The notes under the pieces are model-generated. The model had not been told where the DNA came from. It worked only from the letters and a program-made list of their open reading frames with translations, and ran no database searches. Shown here one piece after another: positions 16,804 through 28,379 of a stretch of DNA of 64,000 nucleotides (position 1 is the first letter of the stretch; every line of letters starts with the position of its first letter). The stretch comes from Hahella sp. HNIBRBA332 (GTDB taxonomy: Bacteria; Pseudomonadota; Gammaproteobacteria; Pseudomonadales; Oleiphilaceae): contig NZ_CP132203.1 in assembly GCF_030719035.1 (NCBI RefSeq), forward strand, positions 4,978,501 to 5,042,500. Direction: 5' to 3'. The translations under genes and the position numbers were made by a program.

Positions 16804-18015
16804 CTATTTCTCGATATTGATGGTCAACGATTTTGAATTATCGTTATATTCAGCTCTAACGGTAATAGAAGTACCGCTGTATCCGCTGAAGTCATTCTTC
16901 ATCGTGAGTTTGCCATCGCCATTGATATCCGCGATTTCGTCACCGGTAGTGATTTCCCAGTCCGCTTTAGAAGAGATATTGGTCTTGGTGTTGTCAGTGT
17001 AGACCTCATAGAAACTCAACTGCCGCACTTCTCCTTCCTCCAGAGCGGTGTCCCCTTTAAGATCCGACAATTCATACTCGGAAATCTCCAATACTTTCAC
17101 CGTCGTATCCGCAGTCAGACCACCGCAAGCTGCGGTGACAGTCGTGGAGCCCGTGGACACGCCAGTGACTTTTCCGCCATCCACCGTAGCCACACCCGTA
17201 TTGCCGCTGGTCCAGGTAGAGTTGGAAGTAATGCCAACGTTGTTAGATCCATCGCTGTAGTCGCCGCTGACGGTCAATGTCGAACTACCGGACTTGCTGA
17301 CTGAAATCTCGCCGCCTTCGTTAATCTTCAAAGACGCCAGTGTATCGTTGACAGTGACAGGCAACACCGCAGAGGTAACAGCACCTCGACTGACCGTCAC
17401 ATTTACATTGCCGCTGTTATGCGTCACCAACGCACTGCTGTCGCTGTTAATCGTCGCCACCGCAGTATCGCTACTATTCCATGTCAGTCCAGTCACCAAG
17501 GGGCGTTGAGAGCCATCGGTGTAAGTGCCCGTTGCGCTCAGGGTCAGGCTGCGGCACTCATCCACTTCGGAGTCGCTGGCGCTCGCCTCAATAGCGGACA
17601 ACGTGGCGTCAGACACCGTAACCGTCAACTGTGCGTTGAGGCTCACCAATGACGCGGTGATCACCACATCCTGATTGCCAACCGGAGTCCCGGTCTTCAT
17701 CTTGCCGGCATTGTCGACCGTCGCCAGTGAACTATCACTGGTGGACCATTTCACTTTGCTGGTTATATCCTGCGTGGAGCCGTTATTCAGCTCCGCCACC
17801 ACTTTCAGTTGCCAGCTTTCATTGGGTTCAAACAGCGCTTTGTCGGAAGTGGAGGTCAGAGTCAGGCTCTTGGCGTCCAACTTGCCTGCATCAACAGCGT
17901 CATTCAACGCATCGGTATCGCCACTCCCTCCGCCGCATGCAGACAACAATGCGGAACACAGCGCCAACGCAGCGAAACTCGCTACAAGGCGGGTTTTCCT
18001 GATTTTAGAAATCAT
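16804..18015 (-). CDS. Lipoprotein with bacterial Ig-like (BIG2) repeats
   Basis: The 403-residue product begins with a lipoprotein signal (LLSAC, lipidated Cys27). At least three BIG2-type Ig-like repeats follow, each with the typical W-S-T-S-D and A-T-V-D-x-x-G-K pattern (KWSTSDSSLATVDNAGKMKT, TWNSSDTAVATINSDSSA, TWTSGNTGVATVDGGKVTG) and a less clear fourth repeat at the end. The chosen ATG at 18015 overlaps the stop region of the upstream barrel gene by 11 nt, so translation is probably coupled. Likely a surface or outer-membrane-attached protein acting with that barrel; adhesion is a guess. Confidence 0.82.
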   Translation of the reverse strand: MISKIRKTRLVASFAALALCSALLSACGGGSGDTDALNDAVDAGKLDAKSLTLTSTSDKALFEPNESWQLKVVAELNNGSTQDITSKVKWSTSDSSLATVDNAGKMKTGTPVGNQDVVITASLVSLNAQLTVTVSDATLSAIEASASDSEVDECRSLTLSATGTYTDGSQRPLVTGLTWNSSDTAVATINSDSSALVTHNSGNVNVTVSRGAVTSAVLPVTVNDTLASLKINEGGEISVSKSGSSTLTVSGDYSDGSNNVGITSNSTWTSGNTGVATVDGGKVTGVSTGSTTVTAACGGLTADTTVKVLEISEYELSDLKGDTALEEGEVRQLSFYEVYTDNTKTNISSKADWEITTGDEIADINGDGKLTMKNDFSGYSGTSITVRAEYNDNSKSLTINIEK

Positions 18016-18520
18016 ATTGCAATCCCAGGCCAAAGTTTCTGATCTTCACACCGTCGTCTTCAAACACATGATAATAGCCGGCGGACAGCTTTACGCTGGG
18101 ATAGGCTTTGAGAGGCTCTTCCAATCTGATCGCCAAGCTGGTCCCGTCGAAGGACAAGTCGGAGCTTTGACCACCAACCTCTGTCGTCAGCTCGGTGGAT
18201 ACATAGCCCACGCCCAATGTCGCCAAGGTGGTGTCGCTGAGCACGCCCGTGTATGTCAAATAACCACCCGCCATGCTGCTCAGCTCCATATTGACGTTCG
18301 CTTCTTCAGCGTCTGTCACGCCCGCCGAGAATAAGGCTTCAAGACCAACGCCGTTTTCAAGACGTCCGCCCAGACGAACATTCGCCGCAGGGATGTAAAA
18401 TTTCTCTGAGGAGGCTTTCACCATAGCGACGCCGCCATCCGCTCCCACATACCAGGTTTCCGCCAGAACTGGCGCGGAGAAACAGGCTAAGCAAGTAAAG
18501 ATACAAGTTATTTGACGCAT
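18005..18520 (-). CDS. Small outer-membrane beta-barrel protein
   Basis: This 171-residue protein has a signal peptide (1-20, ending VLA). Alternating amphipathic strands (TWYVGADGGVAMV, NVRLGGRLENGVGLEALFSAG, TLATLGVGYV, SVKLSAGYYHVFED) end in a terminal Phe (GLQYDF), the usual signal for outer-membrane assembly. It resembles OmpA/OmpX-type 8-stranded barrels. It is the first gene of a two-gene unit with the Ig-like lipoprotein. Confidence 0.78.
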   Translation of the reverse strand: MRQITCIFTCLACFSAPVLAETWYVGADGGVAMVKASSEKFYIPAANVRLGGRLENGVGLEALFSAGVTDAEEANVNMELSSMAGGYLTYTGVLSDTTLATLGVGYVSTELTTEVGGQSSDLSFDGTSLAIRLEEPLKAYPSVKLSAGYYHVFEDDGVKIRNFGLGLQYDF

Positions 18521-18672
18521 TGGACTTCTTTCCGTGATTGGTATTTTGGCAGTGCCAAGACTGCAGAAAAGTAAGGGTATATTATGGAAATCAACCAGCT
18601 ATTGCTAATTACAAAAACCGGCTTAAACAAGTTGTAATAATGTACTGAGGCGATGAAGGAAACTCAGGAGAA

Positions 18673-18716
18673 GCGGTTAACCGCCTGAGGCGCGCAATGC
18701 GTCGCCGACAGGCGGT
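18673..18716. repeat. Nested inverted repeats (REP-like stem-loop)
   Basis: GCGGTTAACCGC (18673-18684) is a perfect 12-base palindrome. It overlaps a larger stem in which ACCGCCTG (18680-18687) pairs with CAGGCGGT (18709-18716), enclosing further GGCG/CGCC pairs. The two structures share bases and exclude each other, as in a switch or a REP-type element. No T tract follows. Confidence 0.55.
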
Positions 18717-18718
18717 AA

Positions 18719-18749
18719 TATAGTACTGGGTTTATCAGTAAGTACTATA
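18719..18749. promoter_or_regulatory. 9-bp dyad, possible operator
   Basis: TATAGTACT and AGTACTATA are perfect inverted copies, 13 bases apart. They lie about 200 bases upstream of the barrel gene start. The size fits a dimeric repressor site; no regulator is identified. Confidence 0.4.
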
Positions 18750-18884
18750 GGTGGGCATAAATTACCTTGAATGTCGCTTAACGTCCAGCGCAAAACCTCA
18801 TGCCATTTGGTCTAGCCGATTATGGAGTATGTTATTTTACCTGCACTTTATGCGCGCGCCATTCGTCTGTTTTTAAATCAATTT

Positions 18885-19472
18885 TTAGCCTAACAAGCCC
18901 TCTTTATGGGATTCATGCAGTCGACTACTGATCATCTCCCAGAGCTCGTCACTGAAGTCGGCCAGAATACCTGTTTTAGAAAGCACCTGCTCCAGACGCA
19001 CGCTATTCTCCACCCAGCTTTGGCAGCCGTTATTCAGGTTGATCAGTACCGGCATCAACCGATCCATAGCGTATGCATAGCGGGACTCTGGAGTGCGCCT
19101 CTCTTCATATTCCAGCCACAAGGCTTTGAACTCGTCTCCCACTTCCGGCGGCAACATCCCGAATATCCGTTCCGCCGCCTTCATTTCATTTTCCGTGTCC
19201 GCATGGGCGGCGGAGAAGACAAACTTGTCGCCAGCGTCAATTTCCACCACATCATGTAATAACAGCATGCGCACGACCCGATTGATATCCACCTTCTCTT
19301 TCGCGAAACTCTCCAGAGACATCGCCAGCACTGCAATTTGCCAACTGTGCTCAGCCGAATTCTCCCGGCGATCGGTTCCAATCACTTTGGTCATGCGATT
19401 GACGCTTTTCAGCTTTTCCAGTTCGATGATGAAACTGAAAATCTTCTCCAGCTCTACTTTCATGAATGCCAT
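18885..19472 (-). CDS. HD-domain phosphohydrolase (HDDC2/YfbR-like)
   Basis: This 195-residue cytoplasmic metal-dependent phosphohydrolase has metal ligands His42 in SAEHSW and His73-Asp74 in LLHDVVEIDAGD, with a later Asp in YAMDRLMPV. This arrangement is that of the HD_3 group (5'-deoxynucleotidase YfbR, HDDC2), which removes phosphate from nucleotides. The substrate is inferred. GAGG lies just before the first ATG; an ATG three codons later is a possible start. Confidence 0.85.
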   Translation of the reverse strand: MAFMKVELEKIFSFIIELEKLKSVNRMTKVIGTDRRENSAEHSWQIAVLAMSLESFAKEKVDINRVVRMLLLHDVVEIDAGDKFVFSAAHADTENEMKAAERIFGMLPPEVGDEFKALWLEYEERRTPESRYAYAMDRLMPVLINLNNGCQSWVENSVRLEQVLSKTGILADFSDELWEMISSRLHESHKEGLLG

Positions 19473-19846
19473 ATCCTCGTCACTGTCATCTTAGGCGGCT
19501 GTTAACGCGGCGGAGTATATCCCTTTAACGTCATAGCAGACACCTCAACAAGCGGAACGATCACATTCCCACTGTGCGGCAAGTCCCATTTCTGCGGTTT
19601 CACTACAGAAATATATTCTTTAATTTCACATACATATAGATACATACCCAGCCAAAACCATTAACTTGCGTTGGCTTATGGTAACGCCCCGGCAGGCACT
19701 TCACAGTTTTACGGAAACTGCCTTTAACCCCTCCTCCCTGATGCCTATTCTGCGCCCAACGAATGAGCTGAGCGGTACTTTCGAGAGTTATTAACCCGAT
19801 TATCCAATGTCCCATTTATGGGCGGAACATAAGCAGGTATAGCATC
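19473..19846. other. Intergenic region, nothing identified
   Basis: 374 bases lie between divergent genes. A 70-codon minus frame (19603-19815) has no ribosome site and unnatural composition. I see no clear hairpin or operator. Confidence 0.4.
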
Positions 19847-20935
19847 ATGTCCAAGGAGTTCTTCACCATCAGTTCACACACTTTCTCTTCTATCCGCAAC
19901 AACTGGAAAGCGGCTTTCAATTCTTTACTCATCAGCGGAGCCATGGTCGCTTCCGGCGCTGTCTCCAGCACAGCCAACGCCATGCAGAGCCCGAACCTGT
20001 CCGGTATTTACTGTAGCTGCAGCCCGACCACTGAGCGCAATTCCTCCGTCTTCCACAACGCCGGCGAAATCGAATACATGGATGGCGTACTGGTGCGCAT
20101 CAGCTGGGCCTTGCTGGAGCCAACGCCCGGGGTATATGACTGGAGCCGCCTGGACAGCCAGCTGGCGAAAGCGCAACAGGAAGGCGTAAAAGTCGCCCTG
20201 GCGATCACGAACGGAGCGGAAGCGCCCTCCTGGCTGAAGACGGAAGGCGCGCAAACTCTGGACTACCTGTTCCGCAGCGTATATCCCAAGAGCATGCCGC
20301 TGCCATGGGACAGCGTTTTCCTGGACCGCTACTCACAGTTTATCGACGCCCTGGGTCAACGTTACGACGGCAATCCTAATATTGAACTGGTGCATATGAC
20401 CAACTCCACCACCAACGGTTTTGAGATGCAGTATTTCTTCGATCGTGATACGGAGAGTCGTTTCAGATCAATGGGCTTCTCCAACGAAGCGCTGGTGGCA
20501 TCTTGGAAACAGATTATGGACGCCTACGATGAGGCTTTCCCCAACACCAAACTGGACGTAGAAATACATCCGGTATTCCGCAGCCCAGTAGTGGCTCAGG
20601 AAGTCGCCGCATACGGCCATACGACTATCGGCCCCAGATTTGGTTTGTTCGCCGCCTGGTTCAGCGAAGAGAACGCCATGAACGCCTACCCGGAAATGTA
20701 CAATTTGCTGGTGTCCGCTCAGGCGACCAGTTTTGCAGCGGTGCAAATCGTCGGCACAGCGTCTTCCGACCGCGCCAACATCCAACTCACCGAAGAGGAG
20801 TTGCTCGGCTCCATTCAGTTCGCACTGGATTCCGGCTTCAGCTATATCGAAGTCTGGGCGGCGGACCTGAAGAGCGACGCCCTGAGCGACGACCTGACGC
20901 TGGTACACACCAGCATCCAACTGGCGTCAGAATAA
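19847..20935 (+). CDS. Secreted TIM-barrel protein, glycoside-hydrolase-like
   Basis: The 362-residue product has a long signal peptide (cleavage after STANA, near 46). The mature start matches the first strands of clan-A TIM-barrel glycosidases: GVLVRISWALLEPTPGVYDW, then a long helix and VKVALAI, a pattern common to GH42, GH5 and GH10. The usual Asn-Glu acid/base motif is not obvious: VHMTNSTTNGFEM stands where it is expected. A late YIEVWAADL could hold the nucleophile. It may be a glycosidase of an unassigned family or a catalytically altered one. It sits alone between divergent and convergent neighbours. Confidence 0.6.
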   Translation: MSKEFFTISSHTFSSIRNNWKAAFNSLLISGAMVASGAVSSTANAMQSPNLSGIYCSCSPTTERNSSVFHNAGEIEYMDGVLVRISWALLEPTPGVYDWSRLDSQLAKAQQEGVKVALAITNGAEAPSWLKTEGAQTLDYLFRSVYPKSMPLPWDSVFLDRYSQFIDALGQRYDGNPNIELVHMTNSTTNGFEMQYFFDRDTESRFRSMGFSNEALVASWKQIMDAYDEAFPNTKLDVEIHPVFRSPVVAQEVAAYGHTTIGPRFGLFAAWFSEENAMNAYPEMYNLLVSAQATSFAAVQIVGTASSDRANIQLTEEELLGSIQFALDSGFSYIEVWAADLKSDALSDDLTLVHTSIQLASE

Positions 20936-20941
20936 CCCCCA

Positions 20942-20960
20942 TTCGGCAAGGCTTGCCGAA
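20942..20960 (+). terminator. Hairpin after the TIM-barrel gene
   Basis: TTCGGCAA and TTGCCGAA pair across GGC, 6 nt after the stop. There is no T tract behind it, so termination would be weak or factor-assisted. Confidence 0.45.
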
Positions 20961-21039
20961 ACTCTCTCACCACAAGGAATCAGTGACCATGGCGACCTGT
21001 ATGCTCACAGGGAACGGGATCATTTTGTCCCGTCAACAC

Positions 21040-21067
21040 GACGCCGGTCCTATTCAGGGCCGGCGTC
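21040..21067. terminator. Strong hairpin between convergent genes
   Basis: GACGCCGG and CCGGCGTC pair perfectly, with extra CC/GG pairs inside. It lies between convergent genes (20935 and 21119). A second dyad ACGGGA/TCCCGT stands just before it. No T tract is seen on either side. Confidence 0.4.
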
Positions 21068-21118
21068 CCTGGATCAATCAGAAGTGAATCGCATCCGCCG
21101 CTCAATGCGACGATCAGT

Positions 21119-22009
21119 TCATTGGGAATGGTTCTTCACATAGGCTTCCACATCAAACCAGAGCGACTCGTCGTCCAACGGCGTCTGTCCGGTCAGCAGC
21201 GGATTCTGCAGCTGAAAGATACGACGATGTTTGAAGTCCACCGCCTGCAACGCGCGGCGATGAGGCTCAAACCCATAAAGTAGACGTTCGAACTTGCCAT
21301 TATCAATGGCTTTGCGCAGCCCCAGGCGTATCCGCTCCGCCAAGTCCACATCCTCCCGCCGCACGAAGAAATATACCGCCGTCGGGTAATGCAACAGAAT
21401 GCTCTCCTCCACCATCAAAGTATCCTGATCATAGGCGACCAGTTCATCCCAGGCTTCCAACACGCTGCGCGGGAAGTAGTCGAAGCCGCCCTGCGCCAGC
21501 AGTTTGAACAGTCCCTTGTACCACGAGCTGGTGTTCAGGCGGTAACCATTGGCCTGCAGGATCTGCGCATCAGGCCAGTCGTGGCCCTGATAAGCCAGCA
21601 GCGCCTTGAGCTGTTCCGGCTCGGTGATCGCATTAAACTTGTAGCGGTCCTCCTTGCGGATGACCAACACCCGGTAGCCGATTAAACCTCGCATCAAGGG
21701 GATACGGATTGGGTGATAATTGGTTTCCCTCTCTTTCGAGGTCATAGACCAGACGACATCGACCAGCCCCTCCTGCAGGCTTTTAAAGGCCCGCCCCTGA
21801 GACATTGGCGCCTGAATCTGCTTCATTTCGTAGGGCCCTACTTCCGACGCGGACTCTTCCAGCGTCAGATGCAACAGGCCGATAAAGTAATTTTTGCGGA
21901 TATCGCCAACGTCTTCCGGCCCCACATGGCGCACCACCACCGGTTCCGCGCTGACAACGGAGGAGATGGCCAGACAACCGCCAAGACACAGACACATCAA
22001 ATAACGCAC
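21119..22009 (-). CDS. Periplasmic solute-binding-like protein (orphan, copy B)
   Basis: This paralogue of 14923-15798 carries GLVDVVWSMT, RGLIGYRVLVIRK, FDYFPRSVLEAW, TAVYFFV and RRIFQLQNP blocks. The start is set at GTG 22009: GGGGAG stands 4 nt upstream and the resulting signal peptide (MRYLMCLCLGGCLA to VSAEP) is ideal, whereas a TTG ten codons earlier gives an odd Arg-rich extension. The product is 296 residues. No transport partner lies nearby. Likely a periplasmic ligand-binding protein for sensing or for a distant transporter. Confidence 0.8.
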   Translation of the reverse strand: MRYLMCLCLGGCLAISSVVSAEPVVVRHVGPEDVGDIRKNYFIGLLHLTLEESASEVGPYEMKQIQAPMSQGRAFKSLQEGLVDVVWSMTSKERETNYHPIRIPLMRGLIGYRVLVIRKEDRYKFNAITEPEQLKALLAYQGHDWPDAQILQANGYRLNTSSWYKGLFKLLAQGGFDYFPRSVLEAWDELVAYDQDTLMVEESILLHYPTAVYFFVRREDVDLAERIRLGLRKAIDNGKFERLLYGFEPHRRALQAVDFKHRRIFQLQNPLLTGQTPLDDESLWFDVEAYVKNHSQ

Positions 22010-22148
22010 GTGGCTCCCCGCTCTGCGGCTCACTCGCAAAGCTCTGTCACCCGTTCTGAATTAATTGCAACGCCCACCGACCTGCTGGATATCTCAGCAA
22101 GTCACAGGCATTATTTTTCAGTATAGAACAGCGGGGAAAATACTCTTC

Positions 22149-22697
22149 TTACGGACGCCAGGAGCCGCGACACAGTTGATCGACTCTCTTGAGAAGAGTA
22201 GGAATGCGGTGCTTGCCATGCATTGAATGAATCCAGTCCCGGGCTTGCGGCAATGGAATCCCTACGGCGGAAACATACAGGGGTTTAAGGCTGTCGCCGC
22301 GCAAAATCTCACGGTCCGGCGGCGTGTCCAGAAAGGCTTTTTTAGCCACGCCAATGACTGGAATACGTTGTTGCAAAGCGTTATGCAGATGCATGCCAAG
22401 ACCGGGGCGATCATCCGCACCCAGCGAGACATAGCCATCCACGACAATTATATCTACGGTTTCCGGGATCGCATCCAGCAACTGCAGAATACAAGGCAGC
22501 TCACGCTTGTAGAACTGGCCAGGCTCATAATCCTGCACCTCGCTGACCTGCGTCAGGACCGCTCGCGCTGGCTCCGGGTCATTCCAGTCCTTGAACAGAA
22601 CGCCTGCGACGGTCGCGCCGCCATCGTCTTCATATTGCACGTCTACAGCTAGAATCAATGTTTCACCTTTTCCCGACCAGCTACTTTTCTCGACCAA
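22149..22697 (-). CDS. Endonuclease V family nuclease, compact variant
   Basis: Endonuclease V nicks DNA near deaminated bases (inosine). Visible blocks: AVDVQY (Asp19), DYEPGQFYKRELP (Glu66, matching the PYIP-type wedge and catalytic Glu), VVDGYV (Asp87), PGLGMHLHNAL, and GVAKKAF (Lys119). These correspond to the Asp-Glu-Asp metal site. The usual HPR segment after the third motif is replaced by DDRPG. At about 170-182 residues it is shorter than classical Nfi (about 220). An alternative TTG start at 22658 follows AAGGTG and begins directly at the first motif (MILAVDVQY). It directly follows an exonuclease gene and overlaps 17-bp repeats. Confidence 0.78.
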   Translation of the reverse strand: MVEKSSWSGKGETLILAVDVQYEDDGGATVAGVLFKDWNDPEPARAVLTQVSEVQDYEPGQFYKRELPCILQLLDAIPETVDIIVVDGYVSLGADDRPGLGMHLHNALQQRIPVIGVAKKAFLDTPPDREILRGDSLKPLYVSAVGIPLPQARDWIHSMHGKHRIPTLLKRVDQLCRGSWRP

Positions 22698-22717
22698 CTA
22701 CTTTTCTAGATCAACTA
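22667..22717. repeat. Three tandem 17-bp repeats across a gene junction
   Basis: Copies at 22667-22683, 22684-22700 and 22701-22717 follow the pattern CTTTTCYMGAYCARCTA. On the coding (minus) strand the first copy encodes the last residues and stop of the exonuclease, and the next two form the junction with the endonuclease V gene, ending just before its ribosome-site region. Confidence 0.8.
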
Positions 22718-23261
22718 TGTAAGGCATCAGTTTCGCCATATTGCGGGCGTCGTCAATACCACGGTGATGGGAGCCTTCCAGGGTCAAACCAACCAGACTC
22801 AACGCCTTCGCCATGCCGTACTTTTTCTTATGCCCTTGCGTCGCGGAGAACTGCTTCTTGATGTTCAGATGCCCACTGGCGAAGGGATAGGCGACCCGAT
22901 GATATTGGCAGTCCTGCTCGAACTGACCTTTATCGTAATCGCCCCAGGAGCAAAACAGATAATTGGGGTAATGGCGCATCCAGCCTTGCAGGGACTCGAT
23001 AGCCTCCGGGTAAGTCGGCGCATTATCGACTTGTTCCTGCTTGATGGTGGTCAGTTCGCGACAGAAGTCCGTTAACTGCGGGTGTCGCACTGGCCGAATA
23101 AAGGTCTGGAACTCATCGACCACCGCCAGGGACGTGGCGTCCACCAGTACTGCGCCAATTTCAATGGTTTCCATTTCCCTACGGGGAACGGAGCCCTGGT
23201 CGCAACAGGTGGCCTCAAGATCAATGATCAGGTAGTAATCAGGTTTTGCAGGTAAATCCAT
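22698..23261 (-). CDS. DEDDh 3'-5' exonuclease, ERI-1-like
   Basis: This 187-residue cytoplasmic exonuclease has ExoI DLEAT (IIDLEATCC), a central CSWGDYDKGQFEQDC block (ExoII), and ExoIII HHRGIDDARNMAKL, giving the DEDDh set. This arrangement is typical of ERI-1/KapD-like exonucleases acting on RNA or DNA 3' ends. It is followed without gap by an endonuclease V homologue, so the two may act in nucleic-acid repair or turnover; that link is inference. Confidence 0.88.
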   Translation of the reverse strand: MDLPAKPDYYLIIDLEATCCDQGSVPRREMETIEIGAVLVDATSLAVVDEFQTFIRPVRHPQLTDFCRELTTIKQEQVDNAPTYPEAIESLQGWMRHYPNYLFCSWGDYDKGQFEQDCQYHRVAYPFASGHLNIKKQFSATQGHKKKYGMAKALSLVGLTLEGSHHRGIDDARNMAKLMPYIVDLEK

Positions 23262-23360
23262 TTTATTACTTCTTCAATAACGTCTAATGTCTGAGATAAA
23301 GCCGTCGCAGACTCGACTGTGCGAACGGCGACGGCGTTATCTTTGGATTTTCGCGAGGAG

Positions 23361-24197
23361 TCAGCCTCCTTCGCTGTTTTTGCGAACGCCAAAGCAATGT
23401 TCCATAGCCGGGAACTCGCCGGAGCGCACTTCATGAGCGTACCTGGAAAAAGCCTCTTTGATGGGTTGGCTCAAATCCACGTAGCGTTTGGCGAATTTGG
23501 GCGTATAGCCCGAAAACAGGCCAAGTATATCCTCGGTCACCAACACTTGGCCATCGCATTGCGGCGAAGCGCCGATGCCTACGGTAGGAATGTTCACCGC
23601 CGCGGTGACCTTGCGCGCAGCCTCTTCAAACGCGCCCTCCACCAATAACGCGAATGCGCCCGCTTCTTCAAAAGACTGCCCCAGCTTGATGAACGCGTTG
23701 ATCTCCTCTTCGGTGCGGATCTGCGCCTTGAATCCGCCCTGCACATTGGCGTGCTGCGGCGTCAGGCCAATATGGGGCATTACCGGGATGCCCCGACGCA
23801 CCAGAAAATCAACGGTTTCCAGTAACTCTTCACCGCCTTCCATTTTCACGCCCTGCGCCTGGGTTTCCACCAGAACGCGGGCGGCATTGCGATAGGCCTG
23901 TTGCGGCGACTCCTGAAAAGTCCCGAATGGCATATCCACAATCACACAGGCTTTGCTGACTCCCCGCGTCACCGCCGCGCCATGGTTGATCATCATGTCC
24001 AGAGTGACGGACATGGTGGAGTTAAAGCCGTAGGCCACCATACCTGTGGAGTCTCCCACGATAATCAAGTCCACGAACTCATCCATCAGTTGCGCCATGG
24101 GCGTTGTGTAAGCGGTCAGGGACACGATGCTTCCCTTGCCCTTCATCGACCGTATCTGCGGAATGGTGATGCGCTTTCTGTCAACGTGCGTACTCAT
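23361..24197 (-). CDS. panB: 3-methyl-2-oxobutanoate hydroxymethyltransferase
   Basis: PanB makes ketopantoate from 2-oxoisovalerate and methylenetetrahydrofolate, the first step of pantothenate (coenzyme A) synthesis, in the cytoplasm. The 278-residue protein is standard length. Diagnostic parts are SLTAYTTPMAQLMDE, VGDSTGMVAYG (metal-binding Asp), the DMPFGTF segment, GVKMEGGEE, HIGLTPQH and GIGASPQCDGQVLV. panC does not follow; the downstream genes are the exonuclease and endonuclease V. Confidence 0.96.
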   Translation of the reverse strand: MSTHVDRKRITIPQIRSMKGKGSIVSLTAYTTPMAQLMDEFVDLIIVGDSTGMVAYGFNSTMSVTLDMMINHGAAVTRGVSKACVIVDMPFGTFQESPQQAYRNAARVLVETQAQGVKMEGGEELLETVDFLVRRGIPVMPHIGLTPQHANVQGGFKAQIRTEEEINAFIKLGQSFEEAGAFALLVEGAFEEAARKVTAAVNIPTVGIGASPQCDGQVLVTEDILGLFSGYTPKFAKRYVDLSQPIKEAFSRYAHEVRSGEFPAMEHCFGVRKNSEGG

Positions 24198-24543
24198 AAA
24201 CCCTCCCAGGTCCGTCGCCTTTGCTTTTTCAGTATTTTCAGAGGTTCTTTAATTGCATGGGATGGTTATTTTTATTTGGGCGAAACTATAACGAATAATT
24301 ATGTTTTCCCCAATAACATTAACGACGACGGTTCAAGCATCGCTGTCATCGCGGAAGCGAGCCCGGCGATACATGCTAAGCTAGAATCTAGGGCTTGCTG
24401 GCGAGCCAGAAACGCCATCAAGCCATCGGTGAAGGAAGAGGTTTCCCCATAGGAACAACGGCAGTCCTCAAACATTAATGACGCTGGATGGCTTGGCCGC
24501 CAGCCCGAACTCAATGTAGCGGAACTCTTGGACGAAGCGATTT
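24198..24543. other. Divergent intergenic region, nothing identified
   Basis: 346 bases separate panB (minus) from the CHASE kinase (plus). Overlapping short frames on both strands have no ribosome site. I see no strong hairpin. The kinase ATG at 24544 has no clear ribosome site. Confidence 0.35.
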
Positions 24544-28335
<3,792 letters not shown>

Positions 28336-28379
28336 GCCAAAGGCGCGGTATACAAGCCGCAATCATTAAACAAGAAATG

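Larger units (their letters stand above)
18521..18884. other. Intergenic region with several dyads
   Basis: 364 bases without a gene lie between two minus-strand genes. The region contains three inverted repeats in close order (18673-18684, 18680-18716 and 18719-18749), annotated below. The flanking sequence should contain the promoter of the barrel/lipoprotein unit. Confidence 0.5.

Noticed and set aside
19603..19815. 70-codon minus-strand frame
   Set aside because: No ribosome site and no natural protein character; probably chance in the intergenic gap.
24198..24543. Overlapping frames in the panB/kinase gap, possibly a gene remnant
   Set aside because: Frames on both strands are short, lack starts with ribosome sites and match nothing I recognise; not strong enough to call a pseudogene.
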